A stretch of DNA of 49,898 nt. Origin: Bacteroidetes bacterium QS_9_68_14. GTDB lineage: Bacteria; Bacteroidota; Rhodothermia; Rhodothermales; Salinibacteraceae. Below are positions 35,093-44,211 of the stretch, one piece after another; the stretch's first letter is position 1, and every line of letters starts with the position of its first letter. The DNA is taken from positions 3,235 through 53,132 of the forward strand of contig PXTT01000055.1 in the NCBI GenBank assembly GCA_003022535.1, read 5' to 3'. The notes beneath the pieces were generated by a model. It made no database searches, had not been told where the DNA came from, and saw nothing but the letters and a program-made list of their open reading frames with translations. A program made the translations under genes and the position numbers.

Positions 35093-36496
35093 ATGCCTTC
35101 GAGGAAACCGCCCGACGCTGCCTCGTCCGCCTCTGCGCCCGAGGCCTTGCCGTCCTACGGCGAGGCGGTAGAGGGCGGAGAAGATAGCAACGCGCCCTGC
35201 GATGGTGAGGAGGGGGAGGCGGCGAGCACGAAAGCTACGCTGCGCGAGCCGGAGGCGGCGCGCCGGCCTGTGCCCGAGGCGCTCCTGCACGATTTGTGGC
35301 GCCAGCAACGCTTCGACGCGGGGGCGCTTCGCACCACCGGCGGGCGCCCCGTCGCGGTGCTGTTCGCCCACGACCATCACCGCGACGCTCGCTACAATGC
35401 TGTGGCGCTGCACGTCACCCTCTACACCGACCGCTGGACCGGCGGGCTCGTGCGCGAGGACGGCAGCCCGCTCCCCGAGTTGGTGCTGGCCCCGCACCTG
35501 ACGGACCCGCTGCGCGAGCTGTTGTACGACTTCCGCACGCGTGCCGAGGAGGCCATCTTTTGCGCGCCGCGCTGGGCAGAGGTGCCGGAGGAGGTGCGCG
35601 CCGGCTGGGTTGAGGAAATGGCCGAGGAGCGCCTGGACGAAAAGAAGACGCGCCTCGTGGACCGCTACTTCGCCACTCCGGACGTGGAGGCGCTCTTGCA
35701 GGAGCGCCTGTTCGCCGGTCTCGGCTACTCGAAGAACGACGAGGCGATGAGCGACCTCGCGCGGCGCGTGCCGCTGGGACGCGCGCGCCGCATGGCCCGG
35801 CAGAGCCACGCCGACCTCGAAGCGCTCTTGCTGGGCCTGGCCGGCCTGCTTCCCGAGCCTTCCGACCTGCTCGATGCCGACCGCGCCACTGCCGACTACG
35901 CCACGGGGCTTGCCGAGCGCTTCGAGCGCGTGCGAAGCAAGCACGACCTGGCCGCGCCGATGGAGCGCGAACGGTGGCAGTTCTTTCGCCTGCGCCCGGC
36001 CAACTTTCCGCCGCTCCGTATCGCGCAGGCGGCGGCCCTGCTTGCGCCGGGCGGCCTCCTTCACCACGACCCGCTGGGGCGGCTGCTCGATGCCGTCCAT
36101 TCGGGAAAGCCGGCCCGCGCGTTGCGCGACGTGTTCGAGGAGGGAGCCACGCCGCCCGACTTCTGGAAGACACACTTCCGCCTGGTGAAGGCCACCGAGG
36201 AGCGCGACCCGTCTGTGGGGCGGGGACGCGTGGACACGCTCATCACCAACGCCGTGGTACCCGTGCTCCTGCTCTGCGCCGAGCAACGCGACGACGACCG
36301 GCTCGCCGCCGCCGTGCGCGCCTTGCTGCGCGACCTGCCGGCCGGGAGCGACCGCATCACGCGCCGCTTTCGGGACCTGGGTACGCGCCCGCAGGACGCC
36401 TTCGAGGCGCAGGGCCTCCACCAGCTCTACCGCACGCGCTGCGCCGAGGGGCGGTGCCTGGAGTGCCGCATTGGGCAACACCTGCTTGAAGGTTGA
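35093..36496 (+). CDS. DUF2851 family protein
   Basis: Start ATG 35093 (MPSRKPPDAAS) gives 467 aa. After about 55 low-complexity residues the conserved region begins at PVPEALLHDLWRQQRFDAGALRTTGGRPVAVL. It includes NAVALHVTLYTDRW, FFRLRPANFPPLRIAQAAALL, FWKTHFRLVKATEERDPSVGRGRVDTLITNAVVPVLLL and the C-terminal cysteine cluster YRTRCAEGRCLECRIGQHLL. These are the family hallmarks. DUF2851 is widespread in Bacteroidota with no known activity, and its layout (N-terminal His-containing strand, C-terminal CxxxxCLEC) hints at metal or nucleic acid binding. It follows pyrF by about 106 bp. Confidence 0.87.
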   Translation: MPSRKPPDAASSASAPEALPSYGEAVEGGEDSNAPCDGEEGEAASTKATLREPEAARRPVPEALLHDLWRQQRFDAGALRTTGGRPVAVLFAHDHHRDARYNAVALHVTLYTDRWTGGLVREDGSPLPELVLAPHLTDPLRELLYDFRTRAEEAIFCAPRWAEVPEEVRAGWVEEMAEERLDEKKTRLVDRYFATPDVEALLQERLFAGLGYSKNDEAMSDLARRVPLGRARRMARQSHADLEALLLGLAGLLPEPSDLLDADRATADYATGLAERFERVRSKHDLAAPMERERWQFFRLRPANFPPLRIAQAAALLAPGGLLHHDPLGRLLDAVHSGKPARALRDVFEEGATPPDFWKTHFRLVKATEERDPSVGRGRVDTLITNAVVPVLLLCAEQRDDDRLAAAVRALLRDLPAGSDRITRRFRDLGTRPQDAFEAQGLHQLYRTRCAEGRCLECRIGQHLLEG

Positions 36497-36557
36497 GGTG
36501 CTCGGGCGGTATGGTGTAGTGGCTCACGTCCTTCCGATTCCCCAAACCTGCCACCCC

Positions 36558-36881
36558 TTGAGCTCCCCCGCGCCGCAGCACCTGGTTCGCCTCGTGCGCA
36601 TGACCTTCCGGCCCAAGGCGCGGGCGGCGTTTCTGGAGCACTTCGACGCCGCGGCCCCGCGCATCCGTGCCTTCGAGGGGTGCCGGCACCTGGAGCTCTG
36701 GGAGAACGAGCGCTTCCCCAATGTCTGCACGACCTACAGCCTGTGGGCGAGCGAGGAAACGCTGGCGCGCTACCGGGAGAGCGCCCTTTTCGGCGAGACG
36801 TGGGCAAAGGCCAAACCTCTCTTCGCCGCCGCGCCGGTCGCGCGCAGCCACCGCGTGCTACGCGAGGCGCAGGGGGCATAA
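36558..36881 (+). CDS. Antibiotic biosynthesis monooxygenase (ABM) domain protein
   Basis: The natural protein starts near VRLVRMTFRPKARAAFLEHFDAAAPRIRAFEGCRHLELWENERFPNVCTTYSLWASEETLARYRESALFGETWAKAKPLF. TTG 36558 (SSPAPQHLVRLVRMTF, 107 aa), GTG 36594 or ATG 36600 are possible starts. The track start at 36471 overlaps the DUF2851 end. The ferredoxin-like ABM fold is shown by the opening strand, GCRHLELW and the W/Y-rich SLWASEETLARYRES. Family members are small dimeric oxygenases or heme-degrading enzymes, or non-enzymatic. No catalytic assignment is possible. Confidence 0.8.
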   Translation: MSSPAPQHLVRLVRMTFRPKARAAFLEHFDAAAPRIRAFEGCRHLELWENERFPNVCTTYSLWASEETLARYRESALFGETWAKAKPLFAAAPVARSHRVLREAQGA

Positions 36882-36912
36882 GCGCTCACTTCCCTGGGAA
36901 ATGCCCCGCGCG

Positions 36913-39210
36913 CTAAAGCGTGAGCTTAAAGCCGACCCGGAACTCACGTCCCGGGCCCGGCAGGCCGAGCTGGAGAAGGCGAAGCTCGTCGGTGAGGTTG
37001 TTGACACGCGCAAAGACTTCGCCGCCGGCCAGGCCCAGCTCCGCAGGATCGAACGAGTAGCTGAGGCGAGCGTCGAAGATCAGCGCGTCGGGGAGGCGTG
37101 TGAAGGTGTTCGCCTCGGTGCGCGCGTAGACGCCGCCCAGGTACTCCGACTGCGCCATCGCTCGTAGTCCGAAGGGCAGGTCGTAGGTGGCCGTCAGCAG
37201 GCCGATCCAGGCGGGCTTCTCGTCGAGTGGGCGCGCCTCCCCGTCCACGAAGCCGCGCGGGCGCATCCAGGTCAGGTGCCCGTCGAGGGCGAGCCGGTCG
37301 GTGGGGCGGGCCGCCGCGCGCGTCTCGATCCCGTAGACGCGGGTCCCTTCGAGGTTGATGCGTTGCTCCTTGCCCTCGTTCGGCCCGCTCTGAAGGGTGC
37401 GCTTGTCGATGGTGTCGTAGGTGCGGTTGAAGAAGGCGGTCGCCTCTGCGCTGAGCGCCGCACCGCGCCACGAGGCGCCCGCCTCCGCCTTCAGCGCCGA
37501 GACAGGCCGTAGGCCGGGGTTGGGGACGAACTTGCCGAGGGCCGCGCCAAAGAGCTCGCGCGGGGTCGGGAAGCGCGGCTTGCGCCCGGCGGCGGCGTGG
37601 AAAGAGAGCTGCTCCGACCAGGCGTAGGTCAGCCCGGTGGTGATGCTGTACCCGTAGATGGGGTCGCGGGCGGGAAAGGGGCCCGTTTGGGGCGTGGCCG
37701 TCCCGTCGAAGCTGGCGCCGGCGGTCATGCCGAGGCGCTCCGTCAGCGGCCAGTCGTATTCGGCCCCGACGCTGAAAAGGTGTTGGCGATAGACGGAAAC
37801 CGAATCCGGCGCGGGGTCGCCCTCTTCGTAGAGGACGTTGTTCTGCCGGTGCCGCGTGGTGAGGGTGTTGATGGTGAGGTCGAGCGCGCCCGGCCCGGCG
37901 GGCACGATTCCGATGAGGCGCGCCCCGGCCGTGTAGTCGAGGTCGTTCTGCACCTCTTGCAGGCGGTCGTAATCGACGCTCTCGTGCTGGTGGATGTCCT
38001 GTGCGAAGCGGCTTCCCCAGACGGCCCCGCGCAGCCGCGGGCCGCCCGCCGGGCCGAGCGGCATCTCCCCGTTTACGACCAGCATGGACTTGCGCCAGGT
38101 GGGGTAGCGCCAGAAGCGTACCCCAGTGACAGCAGGGTTGAGGTTGCTCTCTGGCGCGGCGCCTTTTTCGGAGTCCACGTGCAACAGCGAGGCACTCAGG
38201 CGCGCGCCTCCGTCGGAGCGGTATTCCCCATGAAGGAAAGCATTGGCAACGCGGCGGTCGGTATTGGTGCGCGTCTCGCCGGAGGGCTGGCTAAACGGGA
38301 GGTCCGTCCCGTCCGGCAGCGCGTAGTCGGAGCGTGCGGTGACGCCGGCTTCGGCCGTGTAGCTCCAATCGCCCTGGCGGCCCATGTGCAGAACTGAGCC
38401 ACTCCCGGCCGCCGGGGTACCCGCCGAGGCGCGCATTTCCGTGCGGAAGCCCGGTTGGCGCAGCGAGCGCGCGGTGAAGTTGACCGCCCCGCCGGGCACG
38501 TTGGTCCCGTACCGCACCGAGGGAACGCCCTTCGAGGCGGTCACGTCGTTGAGCATAGAGGCCGGGAGCACACCCAGGTCCACCCGGTCGTCCCAGGGGA
38601 CGTTCAGAAGTGCCCCGTTGAAGAACTGCCTCATCTGGCGGTCCGCCGAGCCGCGGAAGTAGAGGATCGTCTGCCCGCGCGAGTTGGTCGCTACGTGGGC
38701 GGCGGGCAGCAGGCGGGCCACGTCGGCCACGGTAGCGGGGTCCTGCCGCACGATCTCGGCCGTCGAGAGGCGTTGCACGGTAGTCGGCGTCGCTTCCTGC
38801 GAGCGGGTGGAGCGCACGACGATCTCGTTCAGCTCCTGCGCTTGCCGCTCCAGACGGAAGCGAATCGAGCGGGTCTGCCCGTCTTCGAGGCGCACCCGCT
38901 CGGTGGCCGGGGCGTAGCCGACAGCCGTAGCGCGCACGACGTACTCCCCCGCGGCGAGCCCCTCGACGCGAAAGGCCCCGCCGACATCCGTCGCGCCGCC
39001 GCCGGCTACGTTCCCGTCCGCCTGCGCGGCCACGTTGACGCCCGGCAGCGCCTCGCCCGTCTCCGCGCTGACGACGACGCCTTCGACGGCGGCGGTCTGG
39101 CCGTAGGACAGGCTCAGCGGAAGCATGAAAAGAGCAGCGATGAAACGCAGGCTTCTCAAAGCGCCCGAAGGATTGAGGGGGGCAAAAAGGGCGTCGCTCC
39201 GGGCGGACAT
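36913..39210 (-). CDS. TonB-dependent receptor (cobalamin/siderophore-type size)
   Basis: The 765-aa product has a signal-like start (LRSLRFIAALFMLPLSLSYGQ), then a carboxypeptidase-regulatory-like domain (VEGVVVSAETGEALPGVNVAAQADG...VRATAVGYAPA). The plug follows (LNEIVVRSTRSQEATPTTVQRLSTAEIVRQDPATVADVARLLP...TILYFRGSADRQMRQFFNGALLN...SVRYGTNVPGGAVNF) and a 22-strand-type barrel ending REFRVGFKLTL. The substrate is not evident; the size suits a siderophore or vitamin receptor. The ATG lies between two copies of GCCCGGAGCGA, so the start could have shifted by duplication. It is the last gene of the minus-strand block that begins with susC, 210 bp behind the BNR lipoprotein gene. Confidence 0.9.
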   Translation of the reverse strand: MSARSDALFAPLNPSGALRSLRFIAALFMLPLSLSYGQTAAVEGVVVSAETGEALPGVNVAAQADGNVAGGGATDVGGAFRVEGLAAGEYVVRATAVGYAPATERVRLEDGQTRSIRFRLERQAQELNEIVVRSTRSQEATPTTVQRLSTAEIVRQDPATVADVARLLPAAHVATNSRGQTILYFRGSADRQMRQFFNGALLNVPWDDRVDLGVLPASMLNDVTASKGVPSVRYGTNVPGGAVNFTARSLRQPGFRTEMRASAGTPAAGSGSVLHMGRQGDWSYTAEAGVTARSDYALPDGTDLPFSQPSGETRTNTDRRVANAFLHGEYRSDGGARLSASLLHVDSEKGAAPESNLNPAVTGVRFWRYPTWRKSMLVVNGEMPLGPAGGPRLRGAVWGSRFAQDIHQHESVDYDRLQEVQNDLDYTAGARLIGIVPAGPGALDLTINTLTTRHRQNNVLYEEGDPAPDSVSVYRQHLFSVGAEYDWPLTERLGMTAGASFDGTATPQTGPFPARDPIYGYSITTGLTYAWSEQLSFHAAAGRKPRFPTPRELFGAALGKFVPNPGLRPVSALKAEAGASWRGAALSAEATAFFNRTYDTIDKRTLQSGPNEGKEQRINLEGTRVYGIETRAAARPTDRLALDGHLTWMRPRGFVDGEARPLDEKPAWIGLLTATYDLPFGLRAMAQSEYLGGVYARTEANTFTRLPDALIFDARLSYSFDPAELGLAGGEVFARVNNLTDELRLLQLGLPGPGREFRVGFKLTL

Positions 39211-39420
39211 CGCTCCGGGCGAACAAAAAACCGGCCAGGGCTGAGGGACCGACCAGGTGTGCCAGGGCGAAACCGTCGCCCAGAAGGCGTAGCGAAGAAC
39301 GGCGTCGCCCGACGAAGAGCAACGCCCCGTCCAGCACGCGAGCGACGATCTGCCCTCCCGATCCTCGACGCGCAGGGAAGGCCGTTCACCGCACGACTGG
39401 AGGGACGCAACGGCGGGGGA

Positions 39421-42400
39421 TCAGTTGGCAAGCGTCGTCGGGACGGGCGGCACGTCCAGATCCTCAACGCGCTCATTGAAGGCCTGCACGTCCTGCTCGA
39501 CCGCCTCGTTCAGGCGGCTTCGGACGCGCGCCCACTGCTCCTGCAGGTCCTGGTAGCGTTGCCGCGCGCCGTCGGTCGGCGGCCCCTCCGGCTCGGCCAC
39601 GTGGCCGTACAGATAGGCGATCTGGTTGTCCAGCTGCGGCGGGTAGTTGATCATGTCCTGCCCGCTTTCGTTGCGCGTCTGGATCATCGCCTGCTCGATG
39701 GCGCTGAGCTTCTCGGAGAGAGCCACGGCCCGGTCGACTAGGTCGTCGCTGTAGCCGGCCCGCTCGGCCTGCCCGGCGACCGCGAGCATGTGTTCTCGCA
39801 TCAGGCGCACCCGCTCGATGGCGGCGTAGACCTCCTGCAAGGTGCCCGCGATGTCGGTGGCGAGGGTGAACTGCTCCCGCAACCCTTGCTGGGTCACGTC
39901 GGTGAGGCGCGGGTCTTTCTTGACCTCGAAGGAGCGCGTCTGCGTCTCTCCGTTCACGGTCATCCGCACCTCGTAGGTGCCCGGCACCGCCTTCACGCCG
40001 CCCGTGTAGCCCCAAGTGACGGATCGGTCGGGCGTGGCGAGCGGCGGGGTGCGCAGGTTCCACACGTACTGGTTCATGCCGGCCTGCTTCGTGAGCGGCC
40101 CTTCCTCCTCGTTCACGAATTGCTGGTCCTCGAAGCGCTCGGCCGCGGCGGCCTCGGTGTGCACGCGCTTCGCCTCGAAGCGCTGGCGCTCGGCAACCTC
40201 CATCCCGGCCATGCGATAACCCGGCGGCCCGACCGTCTTCGTCGAGTCGCTCGTCAGGCGGCGCATCACCGTCCCGTCGGGCGCGACGATCTCCATCGTG
40301 ACCTCGCCCTCGGGCCGCTCGTCGAAGCTGTAGAAAATCGACGCGCCGTTGGGCGGGCCCTCCGGCCAGCGCCCCTCGCCCCCGGGGTTTATGCTGACGC
40401 GGTGCGCGGCGGCGGGCTCAAACAGGTGCCGCTCGCTCTCGCGCACGTCCTCGGTGAGCTGGCGCAGCGGGCCCAGCTCGTCGAGCACCCAGATGGAGCG
40501 GCCCTGCGTGGCCACGACCAGGTCGCCTCGGTGTACCTTCAAGTCGGTGATCGGCGTGGTCGGCAGGTTGAGCTGGAGCGGCTCCCAGGTGGCCCCGTCG
40601 TCGGTGCTAAAGAACATGCCGAACTCGGTGCCGGCGTAGAGCAGGCCCTCGCGCTCAGGGTCCTCGCGGACGACGCGCACAGGGTAGTTGGCGGGAATCC
40701 CGTTTTCGCCGTCGGCGAGGGGTTCCCAGCTTGCGCCGTAGTCGTCGGTGTGGAAGAGGTACGGGCTGTAATCGTCCTCGCGGTAGCGGAAGACGGCTGC
40801 GTACGCCTCGCCCGGCTGATGCGGGCTTGCCTCAATGCGGTTCACCGTCGCCCCCTCGGGCAGGTCAGCAGGCGTGACCTCCGTCCATTCGCCGCCGCCG
40901 TCGCGCGTGATGTGGATGCGCCCGTCGTCGGTACCGGCCCAGAGCGTACCCTGCTGGTGCGGCGACTCGGTGAGCGCGAAGATGGTGCCGTACACCTCCA
41001 CGCCGGTTCCTTCGTTGGTGAGCGGCCCGCCGCCGAACTCCTGGTGCATCGGGTTGTCGGTCGTCAGGTCCGAGGAGATCGTCTCCCACGTCATCCCACC
41101 GTCGCGGGTGCGGTGCAGGCGCTGAGACGCGTGGTACACCGTGCTCGGGTTGTGCTGCGACACCTGGATCGGCGAGACCCACTGAAAGCGCTCCTTGAGG
41201 TCCTTCGGGGCCTGCCCGAGTTGGAGCTGCGGGTACACCATGACGTTGCGTGTCTGCTGCGTCTCGCGGTTGTGGCGCGCGATGACGCCGCCGTAGCAGC
41301 CGGCGTAGACCGTCGAGGGGTCGTCGGGGTCGAGCGAGATGGGCCCGGTCTCGCATCCGCCGACGGCCTCCCAGTACTGCTTCGGTGAGACACCGCCCGA
41401 GTTCCAGTTGGGCAGACTGATCGTGGAGTTGTCCTGCTGCGGCCCGTAGACGTGGTACGGGAACTGGTTGTCGACCGTCACGCTGTACATCTCGGCCGTC
41501 GGCTGGTTGTACATCGTCGACCAGCTTTCGGCGCGATCGACAGACACTTGCCCGCCGCCGTCGTTGGCCACGACCATCTCGGTCGGGTCATTCGGCCGAA
41601 TCCACAGGTCATGCACGTCGCCGTGCGGCACCTCATAGCTTTCGAAGCTCTCCCCGCCGTCGACACTCTTATACATGCCCGTGTTGAGCGCGTAGACGGT
41701 GTTCGGGTCCTGCGGGTCGGCCTGGATGTGCATGTAGTAGTACGCGCGCTGGCGCAGCTTGCGGTTGCGGTTGACGCGCTTCCACGTGCGCCCGTGGTCG
41801 TCGGAGCGGTAGATTCCGCCTTCTGGCTCCTTCGCCTCAATGATCGCCCACACGCGGCTCGGGTCCGCCGGCGAAACGGTCACGCCCGACTTCCCGACGA
41901 GCCCCTTCGGCAGGCCGTTCGAGAGCTTCCGCCACTCCTCGCCGCCGTCGGTCGTTTTGTAGAGCCCGCCGTCTTCCGAGCCGCTGTAGATGGCCCACGG
42001 CTTGCGCACGCCGCTCCACATCGAAGCGTAGATCTCGCGGGGGTTGTTCGGGTTCATCGACAGGTCCACCGCGCCGGTCGAGTCGCTGACGTGCAGGACG
42101 CGCTCCCATGTCTCGCCGCCGTTTTCCGAGCGGTAGACGCCGCGCTCCTCGTTATGGCCGAAGGCGTGGCCCAGCGCCGCCACGTAGACGAGGTCGGGGT
42201 CCTCGGGGTGGATCTGAATGTCCCCGATCTGGCCGGCCTCGGGCAGGCCCGCGAACTGCCAGCTCCGCCCGCCATCGGTGCTTTTGTAGACGCCGTGGCC
42301 CGTCGAGGTATTGCCGCGAATGCAGGCCGAGCCGGTGCCGACGTAGATCACGTTCGGCGCGGCCTTCGAGGCGTTGACTGCTCCGATGGAGCCGCCGAAG

Positions 42401-42699
42401 TACCCGTCGGAGATGTTCGTCCACGACTTCCCGAGGTTGGTAGTGCGCCAGACGCCGCCGCCGGTGGTGCCCATCAGGTAGGTGTGCGGACGGCCCGGCA
42501 CGCCTGTCACCGCTGTGGACCGGCCGCCGCGGTAGGGTCCGACCATGCGGTAGTCCATGCCCTGGAAGTAGGACGAGTCCACCTGCGTGCCGGGGCGCGG
42601 CGCGTCGGGCTCGCCCGTCTGCGCGAAGGCCTGCTGCCCGGCAGGGGCGCACCCGGCGGCGAGAAACAGAACGGCGAGAAGAACGGGAAAAAAGCGCAT
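39421..42699 (-). CDS. Large BNR/VPS10-type beta-propeller lipoprotein
   Basis: The 1092-aa product begins MRFFPVLLAVLFLAAGCAPAGQQAFA, a lipoprotein signal (LAAGC). Many Asp-box/BNR repeats follow: GGVWRTTNLGKSWTNIS, GVYKSTDGGRSWQFAG, GVYRSENGGETWERV, GLYKTTDGGEEWRKLS, GIYRSDDHGRTWKRV, MYKSVDGGESFESY, RLHRTRDGGMTWETIS and others, giving two seven-bladed propellers of the sortilin/Vps10 or xyloglucanase-like kind. The last 350 residues form beta-sandwich and helical parts with a PGTYEVRMTVNGETQTRSFEVKKDPR motif. The family is common in Bacteroidota beside SusC/SusD. Roles in glycan or peptide processing are proposed but not settled. It is third in the susC-susD unit, 104 bp after susD. Confidence 0.85.
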   Translation of the reverse strand: MRFFPVLLAVLFLAAGCAPAGQQAFAQTGEPDAPRPGTQVDSSYFQGMDYRMVGPYRGGRSTAVTGVPGRPHTYLMGTTGGGVWRTTNLGKSWTNISDGYFGGSIGAVNASKAAPNVIYVGTGSACIRGNTSTGHGVYKSTDGGRSWQFAGLPEAGQIGDIQIHPEDPDLVYVAALGHAFGHNEERGVYRSENGGETWERVLHVSDSTGAVDLSMNPNNPREIYASMWSGVRKPWAIYSGSEDGGLYKTTDGGEEWRKLSNGLPKGLVGKSGVTVSPADPSRVWAIIEAKEPEGGIYRSDDHGRTWKRVNRNRKLRQRAYYYMHIQADPQDPNTVYALNTGMYKSVDGGESFESYEVPHGDVHDLWIRPNDPTEMVVANDGGGQVSVDRAESWSTMYNQPTAEMYSVTVDNQFPYHVYGPQQDNSTISLPNWNSGGVSPKQYWEAVGGCETGPISLDPDDPSTVYAGCYGGVIARHNRETQQTRNVMVYPQLQLGQAPKDLKERFQWVSPIQVSQHNPSTVYHASQRLHRTRDGGMTWETISSDLTTDNPMHQEFGGGPLTNEGTGVEVYGTIFALTESPHQQGTLWAGTDDGRIHITRDGGGEWTEVTPADLPEGATVNRIEASPHQPGEAYAAVFRYREDDYSPYLFHTDDYGASWEPLADGENGIPANYPVRVVREDPEREGLLYAGTEFGMFFSTDDGATWEPLQLNLPTTPITDLKVHRGDLVVATQGRSIWVLDELGPLRQLTEDVRESERHLFEPAAAHRVSINPGGEGRWPEGPPNGASIFYSFDERPEGEVTMEIVAPDGTVMRRLTSDSTKTVGPPGYRMAGMEVAERQRFEAKRVHTEAAAAERFEDQQFVNEEEGPLTKQAGMNQYVWNLRTPPLATPDRSVTWGYTGGVKAVPGTYEVRMTVNGETQTRSFEVKKDPRLTDVTQQGLREQFTLATDIAGTLQEVYAAIERVRLMREHMLAVAGQAERAGYSDDLVDRAVALSEKLSAIEQAMIQTRNESGQDMINYPPQLDNQIAYLYGHVAEPEGPPTDGARQRYQDLQEQWARVRSRLNEAVEQDVQAFNERVEDLDVPPVPTTLAN

Positions 42700-42803
42700 G
42701 GGCTGCGGGCTGCTTTCAGAGGTGATGTGCGGAATAAGACGCTCAAGTCAGGAGACGCGTGCTCCTTCAGTGCTTAGACCTGCCGTGGAGACACGGCCGC
42801 AGA

Positions 42804-44081
42804 TCAAAAGTTCGGGTTTGCGTCGCGCTCGGCCTCACTGACGGGAAACACCGTACCCGGCGCCTGCACAGTAGGAGCGTTCTCGTTCCACCGCGGGGCT
42901 TGTTCCCCGAAGCGATACAGGTCGTGCAACCGCCGTCCCATCATGAATAGATTAGCTTTGCGCTCGTACTCAAGCATCTGTGCAACCGAAAGCTCGCTCG
43001 TCGCTGGGCCGTAAGAGGGAAGTTCGCTTGTCTCGCGGACGAGGTTGATATGGCGCACAGCTTCCTCCTGATCGCCCTCAACGAGAGCGGCCTCTGCCAG
43101 GATGAGGTGCATTTCCTGACTAGAGGTGTAGGTGATCGGTGCGTATTGCCCCTCCGTGAAGCGTTCGACGAGAGCGGCAGTGCGTGGGTCAGGCTCGCTG
43201 CTGACCGGATCAGTAAGGTTGGCGTATATGTCTGTAACTGCCATTTCCTGGCGATTGTTAACCTGGTCAGCCACGTAATTTACGACGCTACTCGGACCGA
43301 AGAGAAACTGGTATTCCTCGTCGGCGGTCTCCTCGACGAGCTCAAAGTAGCTTCGCGCGTCTGCCACGGCCCCTTCCGGGCTTACGTACGACCTGTCAGG
43401 AATCTCACCAGGAGGGTTTAGCACCTCCCATACAGCCCGCCCGTGTTTGGCCCGGGCGCGCGTAGCCAACACCATTTCTTCCATGTCGGTGGCATTTTGG
43501 CTCCGCGCAATTTGTAGTGCATTGTCGAGGTACCCAATAGCCGTATCGTAGAGCTGCTTCATGTTTGCAGGCCCGATAGGCTCGCCCGCCTCCCCTTTCG
43601 AAGAGAGGGCAAAGTTCTCGAAGAAGTCGCCAACGAGCAAGTAAGACAAAGCGCCATAATGGTAGGCCTGCGCTAAAACTAGGTCGTCTTCGAGCTCGCC
43701 GTTTTCCCGGAACTCTTCGATTCGGTCGATGGCGTTGTCGGCCGTCCAGCGCGCCTCTCCCACGAATGGAAAGGCCACGCCTACGAACTGATTGAGCGGA
43801 TTGTTGATAAACCCGAAATCCATCTGGTTCCAGGCATCGTAGGAACCGATCCAGTACAGTTCGTCGCTGGCTATGCCGTGAAGCGCGTACATGTAGCCGT
43901 AAGCGCGCGAGGTAGTAACGATTGACCCATTGGTCAGAGCACGGGCCGACGTGGGATCTTCGAGATCCTCTTCGATGAGGTCGTTCGGATTGTTGGTCGA
44001 CAGCAGCCCGTCGCAGCCTGCCAGCGCGCACGCCGCAAGGAGAATGGCAGCGGTGAAGGCTTTCGCCGGTGATCTTAGCAT
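42804..44081 (-). CDS. SusD/RagB family nutrient-binding lipoprotein
   Basis: From ATG 44081 the product is 425 aa with a lipoprotein signal MLRSPAKAFTAAILLAACALAGC. ATG 44096, five codons upstream, is an alternative, and the track start at 44192 runs into spacer. The body DGLLSTNNPNDLIEEDLEDPTSARALTNG...ELYWIGSYDAWNQMDFG is the N-terminal SusD pattern, followed by TPR-like helices (LVLAQAYHYGALSYLLVGDFFENFAL) and a C-terminal RKANLFMMGRRLHDLYRFGE typical of RagB/SusD. It is the surface lid of the SusC channel directly upstream (about 130 bp). GC is visibly lower than in neighbouring operons. The substrate is unknown. Confidence 0.92.
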   Translation of the reverse strand: MLRSPAKAFTAAILLAACALAGCDGLLSTNNPNDLIEEDLEDPTSARALTNGSIVTTSRAYGYMYALHGIASDELYWIGSYDAWNQMDFGFINNPLNQFVGVAFPFVGEARWTADNAIDRIEEFRENGELEDDLVLAQAYHYGALSYLLVGDFFENFALSSKGEAGEPIGPANMKQLYDTAIGYLDNALQIARSQNATDMEEMVLATRARAKHGRAVWEVLNPPGEIPDRSYVSPEGAVADARSYFELVEETADEEYQFLFGPSSVVNYVADQVNNRQEMAVTDIYANLTDPVSSEPDPRTAALVERFTEGQYAPITYTSSQEMHLILAEAALVEGDQEEAVRHINLVRETSELPSYGPATSELSVAQMLEYERKANLFMMGRRLHDLYRFGEQAPRWNENAPTVQAPGTVFPVSEAERDANPNF

Positions 44082-44211
44082 AGGTGGGGGGTGCATTCGA
44101 AAGTCACTCGTGGCTTCGTTGGGAGCAACGACGAAAGCGTTCGCTCCGCCGAGCGGCAGCCTCTGCGTCTCGTCGCAAGACCACCCCGGCACGAAAATGG
44201 GACCTCAGCGC

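Noticed and set aside
39211-39420. Possible cobalamin riboswitch in the leader of the TonB receptor
   Set aside because: I found no B12-box (AGYCMGGAGACC) or GCCACTG-like core in the 210-base leader.
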